A stretch of DNA of 32,902 nucleotides from Sherwoodlollariibacterium sp049275655 (GTDB lineage: Bacteria > Omnitrophota > Gorgyraeia > Gygaellales > Profunditerraquicolaceae): the NCBI GenBank assembly GCA_049275655.1, contig JBASUY010000022.1, forward strand, positions 1 through 32,902, written 5' to 3'. The number at the start of each line of letters is the position of its first letter. The stretch's first letter is position 1. The notes under the pieces are model-generated. The model made no database searches, was not told the DNA's origin, and worked only from the letters and a program-made list of their open reading frames with translations. Below, piece by piece: positions 1 to 7,233 of this stretch. Position numbers and translations under genes: made by a program.

Positions 1-273
1 TTTGCAACATTAAGACTTATCCTGCCTCCCCCCCCTCCTCCTCCTGAATAACTTGTAGGTTCACTGCTCTCCCCTCCGTTTCCGCCTTTAGCAGAAAATA
101 TTCCGCTTCCGTCTAACCTATCTGTAATAACCCATATACTCCCGCCTGAACCTCCGCCTGCCCCGCGTGTTGCTTCCGGTGAAGTGCCGCCCCCGCCATT
201 TACAGTTATAATTCCGTTATTAGTAATATTTCCTGAGGCAATAATCTTTATAGCGCCTCCGCCTGCGCCACCA
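1..273 (-). repeat. Glycine-rich module, copy 2 (protein-level repeat)
   Basis: This is the second copy of the module seen at 1168-1450: GGAGGGAIK, ITNNGIITVNGG, GGSGGSIWV, GSGIFSAKGG, then a run of seven or more glycines and RISLNVA at the window edge. The reading frame is still open, so further copies may lie outside the window. Confidence 0.75.
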
Positions 274-2261
274 AAAGAAGCCGGAGCAGCGCCTGCGCCA
301 GAACCTAAATCAACCGGAGCAGTAATAGACCCATAGGTAATTCCGCCTGCTGAATTTTGGCCGCTTAAACCTCCTGTTCCGCCATAACCTGCACCCCCTG
401 AACCGTTCCCCGACCAAAGAGACCTACCTGTGCCTAAAGCCGATAATCCCTCTGAATATTGGGATGAGCTACCATAAGTTCCCCCTCGGTACCCCTTAGC
501 ATCGGCACTAATAGATGAACCTGAATCAACCCACAAATTATCCACGGTTAATACTATCTGCCCTGCGCCTCCTGTTTTATTCGCTGAATCAATAGTAATT
601 TTAGCATTATTGCCGATATAAAGATTAGTGTAAGTCTTATCTGTTACCCAGGTTTCATCTGCAGTAATATTTGTTCCGATAGCACCTTTAATATCAGCAA
701 CAGACTCTTCGTTATCCCCAAAAGATACCCAATCAGAAAAACTTCCATCCGCATATTTTATCCTCGCCCGCCAATGGTAAGCAAGGGGGGTTGAGGGATG
801 AAATTTTAACCCGGTATAATTTACAATTCCAACTGCCGGATTTATCCCGTCATAAACCACGGGAAACCCGGAAGTAATACCTTCGCCGTCAAAATCAACT
901 CCCACCTCCTTAACCTCAACCTGCGGAGTAAGTTTTTGGGATGAAGAGGCAATCATAACCAGTTTAAAAACAGCGCTTTGGCTATCAGATAAGCCTCCTA
1001 TATCAATTTTAGTTTTACCATTGCTCTGATACTGGTTCAAATATGTAATAGTATAATCTTCTTTATGAACGATATGAACCGTTCCTTCACTAGCTACGGG
1101 CTTATTGCTATTAGGGGAAGAAGCCCCTCCTGAAACATTATAGGTCATTGAATCACCGCCGTTAGAGTAATAACAGGCTATCCTACCTCCTCCACCTCCG
1201 CCGGCAACATGCGAAGAAGTACCGCCACCGCCAAAAGCAGAACCTCCTTTGGCAGAAATAACCCCCGAACCTAATAAAGCGCCGGTATTAATCCAAATAC
1301 TTCCACCTGCTCCGCCGGCAGCAGGATAATATTGCAATTCAGATGTAGATACACGATGCCCCTGCCCGCCATCAGAAGTTATAATGCCGTTATTTATCAA
1401 GGACCCATATACATTTAATTTAATTGCGCCACCGCCGGCTCCTCCTTCAGACCAAGTGTTAGATGTATTTAACCCTCCCCCGCCTCCGCCGGAACCTAAA
1501 GTAGTGGGATTACTTTGACTGCCATAAACAGGTTCACCGCCTTGGGCATACCCTCCGTCCCCGCCCCTACCTCCGTGGCCACCGCCACCAGAACCATAAA
1601 GGCCGCTCATTTGAGTAGGTGGGGCTAAACCATACGGAGCTATATAAATTTCGGAATAACCTTGCCAGCCTCTTTCCCCTTGATAACCCATGCCTAAAGC
1701 AGTTATCATGCCTCCGTTATTGATAATAATATTGCCGATGGTTGTAATTATAACCGATGGCTTAAGCGCTATGGTCCAAGAGCCATGAGCCCCTGAACCA
1801 GACGCTGAAGAAACATCTACTATTAAAGAGCCAGAGGCATAAGATGTAACTACCCCATCCATCGTTAAAAGCTGCGAACGGGCATCCCTATTATTAATAA
1901 TAACCTCCTGCCCTGCTAAAAAACCTAACCCTGCCTCTACCGTAAAAGTCTTGCTTCCGGTCCCCACAGATACGGAGGTTTGAGAATTGGCTATAAGAGG
2001 AGCGCACTCAACAGAACCCCCCTCTTCAATGATCAAATTAGCTGCTCCTAAATCATGGGCTCCCGGGGCAAGCGTAACTGTCACACCGTCGTTTATATAA
2101 ATATTGTCGTAAACCGACCAATCAGTAGAGACGGCCTTTATCCCTGTCTCCGCTACCAGGTCAGCGGCCCAGGACGAACTCAATCCGCAGGAAAGAAAAA
2201 GGGCCATTCCTACGAATAAAACCACTATCGATTTACGGAATATTCCAGACTCTCGTCTCAT
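1..2261 (-). CDS. Glycine-rich secreted surface protein, 3' end cut by the window
   Basis: An open frame runs without a stop from the ATG at 2261 to the left edge (753 codons visible). It is preceded by a GGGGGAG ribosome site and starts 1 nt after the stop of the upstream gene, so the two are coupled. Residues 1-33 form a Sec signal peptide (MRRESGIFRKS, hydrophobic core, SSSWA before AD). The rest alternates beta-rich stretches resembling stacked strands (VTVTLAPGAHDLGAANLIIE) with very glycine-rich loops. A module of about 90 residues (GGAGGGAIK, NNGIIT, GG.GGSIW, GSG.I.SAKGG) occurs twice. Between the copies lies a non-glycine-rich part resembling a fibronectin-like domain (YHWRARIKYADGSFSDW). 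No catalytic motif is seen. A long beta-solenoid adhesin or cell-envelope structural protein is likely; the exact role is unknown. The frame is certain, the function is inferred from composition and signal peptide. Confidence 0.85.
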   Translation of the reverse strand, partial: MRRESGIFRKSIVVLFVGMALFLSCGLSSSWAADLVAETGIKAVSTDWSVYDNIYINDGVTVTLAPGAHDLGAANLIIEEGGSVECAPLIANSQTSVSVGTGSKTFTVEAGLGFLAGQEVIINNRDARSQLLTMDGVVTSYASGSLIVDVSSASGSGAHGSWTIALKPSVIITTIGNIIINNGGMITALGMGYQGERGWQGYSEIYIAPYGLAPPTQMSGLYGSGGGGHGGRGGDGGYAQGGEPVYGSQSNPTTLGSGGGGGGLNTSNTWSEGGAGGGAIKLNVYGSLINNGIITSDGGQGHRVSTSELQYYPAAGGAGGSIWINTGALLGSGVISAKGGSAFGGGGTSSHVAGGGGGGRIACYYSNGGDSMTYNVSGGASSPNSNKPVASEGTVHIVHKEDYTITYLNQYQSNGKTKIDIGGLSDSQSAVFKLVMIASSSQKLTPQVEVKEVGVDFDGEGITSGFPVVYDGINPAVGIVNYTGLKFHPSTPLAYHWRARIKYADGSFSDWVSFGDNEESVADIKGAIGTNITADETWVTDKTYTNLYIGNNAKITIDSANKTGGAGQIVLTVDNLWVDSGSSISADAKGYRGGTYGSSSQYSEGLSALGTGRSLWSGNGSGGAGYGGTGGLSGQNSAGGITYGSITAPVDLGSGAGAAPASFGGAGGGAIKIIASGNITNNGIITVNGGGGTSPEATRGAGGGSGGSIWVITDRLDGSGIFSAKGGNGGESSEPTSYSGGGGGGGRISLNVA
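1168..1450 (-). repeat. Glycine-rich module, copy 1 (protein-level repeat)
   Basis: This segment encodes the first copy of a module of about 90 residues. It opens with GGAGGGAIK, continues with INNGIITSDGG and GGAGGSIWI, then GSGVISAKGG, and ends with a glycine run followed by RIACYY. The second copy is at 1-273 and follows the same order with about half the residues identical. The DNA copies are diverged, so this is an old internal duplication and not a recent tandem repeat. Confidence 0.75.
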
Positions 2262-2262
2262 T

Positions 2263-5031
2263 TTATCTCTCCCCCGAACTTGTGCTCACCAACCCTGAAA
2301 TCCTTCCTAAACCTTTGGGTATAAACTTACCGTGGTTATCCGGATTAGACTCATTATATCCTCCGTCTGCGGTAATAACTGCCTTCTCCCCGCTAAAGCT
2401 CCCGGCAGTAAGGTAAATCTCCCCTCCTTTGCCTCCGGCTATTTTATCCCCGTCAGCATTTATCCTCCCGGATATATTAAAATTTCCGGGAGTAGTTAAT
2501 TTAACTACACCCCCGTCTTTGCCGTATTTAGCGCTGGCGCCTACAATAGAACCGGGCTCTAAGGTAATATTCTTTGCGCTTATATCAACCTTGCCGCTTG
2601 CCGTATGCGTAATTAAGCCTCCGGATTTTACGGTAAGATTGCCGTTAATAACAACCTGCGGCTTGCCGTCTTGTATCAATTGCCCGCCTTTACGTATAAT
2701 TATTTCACCGCTACCAAGCTCTACGCCTGCCTTCAGAATAAGTTTAGTAGTAACATTGCCTATACCGTCGCCTATGGTAAGGGAACGAAAGGCAACCGGA
2801 TTTTCTGCTATAAGGGTAGTGTTAGAAGATACTTTTACGTCGCTAAGAATCCCGGGGATACGATGGTTAGCCCAAGCATTAGCGTTATCCCATTTGCCTT
2901 CTCCGGAAAGAATATATTCCGAAGATTCCGCCCTCTTAACTACTTTAAAAACTTTATCAGAGGTATCAAAAACCGAAGCATCCAGCGCATCGGATATTTT
3001 AACCATTCCTCTTTTAGTCTCTGCTGCTTCTACGTTCCAGAGATAATCCCCGCTATTAAAAACACCCCCTGCAATCAATTGGTAATTCTTCCCGCTATCA
3101 GAAGAAAAATAAATATTCATAGGATAATTCTCTTCATACTCTTGCGCAGACCAAGTAATATCCCTTTGGCTTCCATAAGGGATATCCTCCCCGCCGTTTG
3201 GGGCAATTACATTGATCCTCCCGGGGCGATAATCTAAAGATATTGCGCTAAGGCCACTACTTACTTGCGCTAAGGTATCCCTCGATAGATCAACGCGCGC
3301 TTTTAAATTATCTCCTCCATTAAAATCTTTCCTTGAAAGATAGTAAAAATTATTCTTTTTGCAATCACCCTTAAAAGTCTGGCCCCTATCAGCAGATATT
3401 TTAAAATTAAGGTAAGTTTTATCAAAAGAATCTATGCGCCAATCAGGGATGATAATCCTTATCGGCTCTAAAGAAGATACACCCATTGATATATAATAAC
3501 CGCTTTTTGCCTCATCAGCTAAAACAAGATTCCCTTTAGGGGAAATAATCGTATTTGAAAAAACCGGCAGTGAAACTAACTCTTCATTACCCGAAGAGAC
3601 AAAAGAAGGCTCTACCAACGCAGATTTACGCACCCGTATTTGGCTAAAATAAACTACATTTTTACCGCTACCATCCCCTCCGGAACGCAAAGAGATATAC
3701 CCTTCTTTTTGCTCGGGCAAATGTTCATAAACCGCTTCAGCTTGCTTCTCTTTGGCCTTTGCCTCATAACGGCTAAAAGATATATTGCCGCCTAAAGACT
3801 CTAATCGGTAAAGGTAAGCCTCCCCTAAAGAAAGAGGGATAGCTGATAAGTCGTTACTTTTTACTATCCCGTCTATTGCAATACAATGCTCTGCACCCTT
3901 ATGCGCCGAAGAATAAGCTACCCACGCAGGGATATCGTATGAATTATCATTTTTGGCGCGTAAATTAAGGCTATTTTCAAATCCACTCTCTATCTGCGCA
4001 AAATACTCAATTATGCCCTTTTTAAAGATAAAATCTTTAGTAATAGCCTCAGCCGCATCAAGCTTAATCTTCCCGTCTTTTAACTGTAAAGCCCCTGACT
4101 TTTCAGCATAGGTAACCCATTTTTCATTACTCTTTACAGGGTCATTAAAATCATCAAAAAAATCAAATGTCTTATCGCCATCTGATAAAGAGGCTGCTTG
4201 GCTATTGCCATAATATAGGTAAAGATTTAGCAAAGAACCCTTAAGCAGTTGTGGGACATTGACCCAAACTACAGCTACCCGGTTTGGCTCTTCGCCTTCA
4301 ATTCTCTCTAAATAATAAGGGAGTATAGTTTGGGCATCTGCTGCGGTAAAACGTAAGTCGCTAAAATCTTCTTTTGCCCTTGATGACGTATTAAGCTCTG
4401 CGTCTTTGGTTAACTCACCTTCGCCAATCCTTAACCTTAACTGATAATTATACAAATCTTGCGTGGAATTATTTTTTATTGTAAATACCTTACGGTATTG
4501 ATAACCGCTTAAAAGAGGCTCGCCAAAATCCCCCCTTACCCCTGATGTATCCACATAAGAAATCTTTACCGATATCAGCTTTGCGTCATCGCTTAATGCC
4601 TTTGCGCGCCAGCGAATCCTGTCCCCCTTTACAAAACCGCTTTTTAAAGGGACCCCGTTTACCACAGGCGTATAGTGAAGGCCGTTATCTAAACTTACCT
4701 CCATTTCTATTTTGCCTCTTGATTTCCAATTCATAGTAATAGCGCTAACTTGCCCCTTCGCCGCCACAAACCGGTCAGTTGCATACATACCGTTTGATAA
4801 CTCCGGCAAGAGATATTCCCCGGATTTATCAGGGCCCCAAGTTAAGGAAGATTTAATTACCGAGACTTCTGCCTGCGCCGTAGCAACAAAAAAACACACA
4901 ACCAAAAAGGGGACAGCGACTTTTTTCAAAAAGGGGACAGCGACTTTTTTAATCATAGCGCAAAAATAGTAATAGTCACTGTCCCCTTTATTTCCTTTGT
5001 TTTTGTTTATTATTTTCATCATGCCTGCCAT
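2263..5031 (-). CDS. Large exported protein with DUF2341 and KNH/Kre9-like domains
   Basis: This encodes about 922 aa from the ATG at 5031. Other in-frame starts are TTG 5058, ATG 5022/5019 and ATG 4956, and none has a well-spaced ribosome site. The signal peptide ends at about residue 54 (CFFVATAQA before EV), and its N-terminal part is built from GGGGACAGCGACTTTTT-type repeats read in frame. Residues about 177-296 match DUF2341 (YQYRKVFTIKN, DLRFT, LPYYLE, LYLYYGN). A concanavalin-like segment follows. Residues about 605-697 resemble the Kre9/KNH-like domain (INVIAPNGGEDI, DITW, SSDSGKNY, DYLWNV). Residues about 706-922 are a beta-helical, glycine-containing tail similar in style to the next gene. 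It is co-transcribed with the glycine-rich gene (1 nt gap) and follows the secretin/two-component genes, so surface cargo is likely. No enzyme motif is seen. Confidence 0.85.
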   Translation of the reverse strand: MAGMMKIINKNKGNKGDSDYYYFCAMIKKVAVPFLKKVAVPFLVVCFFVATAQAEVSVIKSSLTWGPDKSGEYLLPELSNGMYATDRFVAAKGQVSAITMNWKSRGKIEMEVSLDNGLHYTPVVNGVPLKSGFVKGDRIRWRAKALSDDAKLISVKISYVDTSGVRGDFGEPLLSGYQYRKVFTIKNNSTQDLYNYQLRLRIGEGELTKDAELNTSSRAKEDFSDLRFTAADAQTILPYYLERIEGEEPNRVAVVWVNVPQLLKGSLLNLYLYYGNSQAASLSDGDKTFDFFDDFNDPVKSNEKWVTYAEKSGALQLKDGKIKLDAAEAITKDFIFKKGIIEYFAQIESGFENSLNLRAKNDNSYDIPAWVAYSSAHKGAEHCIAIDGIVKSNDLSAIPLSLGEAYLYRLESLGGNISFSRYEAKAKEKQAEAVYEHLPEQKEGYISLRSGGDGSGKNVVYFSQIRVRKSALVEPSFVSSGNEELVSLPVFSNTIISPKGNLVLADEAKSGYYISMGVSSLEPIRIIIPDWRIDSFDKTYLNFKISADRGQTFKGDCKKNNFYYLSRKDFNGGDNLKARVDLSRDTLAQVSSGLSAISLDYRPGRINVIAPNGGEDIPYGSQRDITWSAQEYEENYPMNIYFSSDSGKNYQLIAGGVFNSGDYLWNVEAAETKRGMVKISDALDASVFDTSDKVFKVVKRAESSEYILSGEGKWDNANAWANHRIPGILSDVKVSSNTTLIAENPVAFRSLTIGDGIGNVTTKLILKAGVELGSGEIIIRKGGQLIQDGKPQVVINGNLTVKSGGLITHTASGKVDISAKNITLEPGSIVGASAKYGKDGGVVKLTTPGNFNISGRINADGDKIAGGKGGEIYLTAGSFSGEKAVITADGGYNESNPDNHGKFIPKGLGRISGLVSTSSGER
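4903..4986 (-). repeat. REP-like palindromic repeat cluster inside a signal-peptide region
   Basis: Two perfect tandem 24-nt units on the plus strand (4903-4926, 4927-4950) each contain GGGGACAGCGACTTTTTT. An inverted copy with one mismatch, AGTCACTGTCCCC, lies at 4974-4986. On the minus strand this gives one forward and two inverted arms, able to form a hairpin. The cluster lies between the candidate start codons and the hydrophobic core of the signal peptide of the DUF2341 gene. It is translated in frame as GDSDYY and then KKVAVPFL twice. Confidence 0.9.
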
Positions 5032-5062
5032 TTTTTTTATTTTTAACTTACACCTCAAGTAT

Positions 5063-5068
5063 ATTATA
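5063..5068 (-). promoter_or_regulatory. Possible -10 element for the DUF2341 gene
   Basis: A perfect TATAAT on the minus strand lies about 32 nt upstream of the ATG at 5031. No convincing -35 is found at 16-18 bp; the nearest T-rich match (TTTACG) is at 19 bp. If used, transcription would begin near 5056 and would exclude the TTG start at 5058. It would let the two surface-protein genes be expressed apart from the upstream secretin operon. Confidence 0.3.
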
Positions 5069-5130
5069 TTTATTCTAAAATAACAATCGTAAAACTACTC
5101 TATTTTATTATAACTATTACTCTTATAAAT

Positions 5131-5143
5131 AGTCGCTGTCCCC
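5131..5143 (-). repeat. Single copy of the AGTCGCTGTCCCC repeat
   Basis: The plus strand reads AGTCGCTGTCCCC, identical to the core of the repeats at 4903-4986 and 9191-9253. It lies in the gap between the response regulator and the DUF2341 gene and is the only isolated, non-coding copy in the window. Confidence 0.8.
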
Positions 5144-5148
5144 TTTTC

Positions 5149-5176
5149 TAGAATGGACATTTTAGATTGGACATTT
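5149..5176 (+). repeat. 14-nt tandem repeat, two copies
   Basis: TAGAATGGACATTT (5149-5162) is followed directly by TAGATTGGACATTT (5163-5176), with one mismatch. It sits immediately downstream of the response-regulator stop codon and next to the AGTCGCTGTCCCC copy. Its GGACA core resembles that of the other repeat family, so it may be a related mobile palindromic element. No function can be read from it. Confidence 0.7.
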
Positions 5177-5182
5177 CTAATC

Positions 5183-5824
5183 TTAAACATCAAATATTTT
5201 ATTCTCTAACGAATATTTTATAAGATCGCTGGTACGGTGTAAATTAAGTTTTTTCATAATGCTATTCTTATAATTCTCAACTGTCCGATGGCTTAAAAAA
5301 GTAATCTCTGCTATCTCTTTGGCTGTTTTCCCCTCTACAACTAAACGCAATATATCCAATTCTTTTTCATTAAGAAGGGTTCGGGTAAGCGGTTTCTTAT
5401 CCGGGCTCTTTACATTTTCTACAAGGTATTGAGAGATATCCTCACCAAAATAGACCTTACCCCTTAATACGCAAGAAAGCGCAGGGAGTAGCTCTTCTGC
5501 AACATTCTCTTTATTAAGATAGCCGCTAACACCCTGCCTTAGTGCCTTTAAAACATACGCCCCTAATTTATGCACCGAAATAATGATAATACGCGTCTTT
5601 GGGCTGGCACGTTTTATCCTAGAGATAACATCAAGCCCGCCAAGCTTAGGCATAGTTATATCTAAGAGCATAATATCAGGGGATAAATCTTGGGCAATCT
5701 TTAGCGCTTCCTCTCCATCCTGCCCTTCAGCACAAACTTCATAATCCGCAATTTTTTCTAAAACACTTTTTATCCCCAAACGAATTATATCATGGTCATC
5801 AATTATAGCGATTTTTACAGTCAT
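5183..5824 (-). CDS. NarL/FixJ-type response regulator (receiver + LuxR HTH)
   Basis: This 213-aa protein has the standard length for the family. The receiver domain spans residues 3-120 with the acidic pair D9/D10, phospho-acceptor D55 (LLDITMP), S83 and K105 (YLNKE). A linker leads to a LuxR-type helix-turn-helix at about 148-205 (LNEKELDILRLVVEGKTAKE, LSHRTVENYKNSIMKKL). It starts 2 nt after the stop of the histidine kinase gene with no clear ribosome site, so translation is probably coupled. On phosphorylation it should dimerise and bind DNA. Plausible targets are the secretin operon it belongs to or the two large surface-protein genes directly downstream; no operator was identified. Partner assignment to the adjacent kinase is inferred from adjacency and matching families. 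Confidence 0.93.
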   Translation of the reverse strand: MTVKIAIIDDHDIIRLGIKSVLEKIADYEVCAEGQDGEEALKIAQDLSPDIMLLDITMPKLGGLDVISRIKRASPKTRIIIISVHKLGAYVLKALRQGVSGYLNKENVAEELLPALSCVLRGKVYFGEDISQYLVENVKSPDKKPLTRTLLNEKELDILRLVVEGKTAKEIAEITFLSHRTVENYKNSIMKKLNLHRTSDLIKYSLENKIFDV

Positions 5825-5826
5825 AA

Positions 5827-7233
5827 TTAAAGCGGTAAATTAACCATAATGGTCGTGCCTTTTCCCAAAGACGAATTTATCTTTATATCCCCGCCTAAGA
5901 GTTCCACCCTTTCTTTCAAGCTCAATAACCCCAAACCAAACTTATCTTCTCTGCGGCGTAATAATTTATGTTTTAACCCTACAAGGTCAAATCCACAACC
6001 ATCGTCATAATAAAAAAGCTGCGCGGAATCGCCAATCCTATTTAAACGCAAAACCACATTTTTCGCCTTTGCGTATTTTATCATATTAGTTAAAAGCTCT
6101 TGAGAGGCACGATAAAGCAAAAGGCTCCTCTCAGCAGAACAATTCAGCGGAAGCTTTGGCTTCTGGAATGAATACTCTATCCCTGTTAAATGTTTAGCCT
6201 CAAGAAGAAGCGATTCTATACTCTCTAAAAGCCCTACCTCATCTAACTCCGGAGGCCTAAGAAGAAAAGAAATATTATGGCTCTTCTCGATAAGCCCGAT
6301 GGCGATCTTCTTGCACTCATCAAGCTTTTTCTTAATATCTTCGGCTATATCCGGCAACTCTTGGGAAATTAACCCTAAATAAATCTTAAGGGCGCTTAAG
6401 TCTTGCCCCATCTCATTATGAACTGCAAAAGAAAGCTTCTTGCGCTCGTTCTCCTCGAGGTTTACAATCCGGTCAAAGAGTTTTTGGCGGTAAGCTTTTT
6501 CCCGGACTATTCTACGATATACTATAGATGCAATAACTAACCCCATAAAAATGGATAGAATAAGGCTTACCTTCAAAAAACTAATAGCCTGCTCCTTGTC
6601 CTGAGCCGTAATAAGCATCTGGCGCTCTACTTCAGCAAGGTTAGACTTACCCATCGCCTTATCTAAAAATTCATCAATTCGGTAAACATTATTTTCAAAG
6701 CTCATCAGCTGGCTATTTATAAGCTCGCTTATCCTTCCGGGCTCTTCTTTTTCAAGCAACTCAACAAGCCTCTTGCCTTGTTGAACAACCCCGTCAAAAG
6801 CTAAAGCTACTTCATCTGCCCAATCCCTCTGCTCCTTTAGGTAAGAGCTCTGACGATACGCTTTAAGATGCTCTTTGAAATCTTCTACCGAAATAAAAAT
6901 CTTATCTAAATCCCCGGCAATGGATACAGACTGCAAGTAGCGTGAAGCGCGCCAAAAGACATAGTTACGCACCCCCATGGCAAAGTTAGCATTCCTTATC
7001 CTCATCTCAAGGACTGCGGACTCTAGCTTAAGGTTATGCTGGGCTAAATCTTTAACTTTAGCATTAAACCAATATATTTTGGATATACCGACAGAGCCTA
7101 TAAGAAAGGTGCTAAAAATGAGGATAAAAAAAGAAAGGAGGAGGAGTTTCTCCTGAAAAAAACTCTTCTTTGGTTTTAAGTTAACGGCTAAGCTCCTTAA
7201 CCCTTTGAATAGCTTGCTTAGTCCACTCATCAT
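5827..7233 (-). CDS. NarX/DegS-like sensor histidine kinase (HisKA_3, HATPase_c)
   Basis: This encodes 468 aa from the ATG at 7233, chosen because GGAG lies 6 nt upstream; an in-frame ATG at 7302 has no ribosome site and would deepen the overlap with the secretin gene. Two membrane segments (about residues 30-50 and 223-240) enclose a helical domain of about 170 residues, probably periplasmic and of four-helix type. The dimerisation/phospho-acceptor helix carries H272 in FAVHNEMGQDLSAL, the HisKA_3 pattern. The ATPase domain shows the N-box (ELLTNMIKYA), DDGCGFD and GLGLLSLKERVELLGG. It overlaps the end of the upstream secretin gene by 53 nt and precedes its likely response regulator by 2 nt. 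It probably senses an envelope state, perhaps linked to the secretin complex; the ligand is unknown. Confidence 0.9.
   Translation of the reverse strand: MMSGLSKLFKGLRSLAVNLKPKKSFFQEKLLLLSFFILIFSTFLIGSVGISKIYWFNAKVKDLAQHNLKLESAVLEMRIRNANFAMGVRNYVFWRASRYLQSVSIAGDLDKIFISVEDFKEHLKAYRQSSYLKEQRDWADEVALAFDGVVQQGKRLVELLEKEEPGRISELINSQLMSFENNVYRIDEFLDKAMGKSNLAEVERQMLITAQDKEQAISFLKVSLILSIFMGLVIASIVYRRIVREKAYRQKLFDRIVNLEENERKKLSFAVHNEMGQDLSALKIYLGLISQELPDIAEDIKKKLDECKKIAIGLIEKSHNISFLLRPPELDEVGLLESIESLLLEAKHLTGIEYSFQKPKLPLNCSAERSLLLYRASQELLTNMIKYAKAKNVVLRLNRIGDSAQLFYYDDGCGFDLVGLKHKLLRRREDKFGLGLLSLKERVELLGGDIKINSSLGKGTTIMVNLPL

Noticed and set aside
2429..3046. Open plus-strand frame of 205 codons
   Set aside because: It is antisense to the DUF2341 gene, has a proline/serine-rich product with no domain, and no ribosome site; the minus-strand frame has clear domains.
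2671..3237. Open plus-strand frame of 188 codons
   Set aside because: It is antisense to the same well-supported gene and its product shows no recognisable motif.
4903..4950. CRISPR-like direct repeats
   Set aside because: There are only two adjoining 24-nt copies without spacers, they are part of an inverted-repeat structure, and no cas genes are present.
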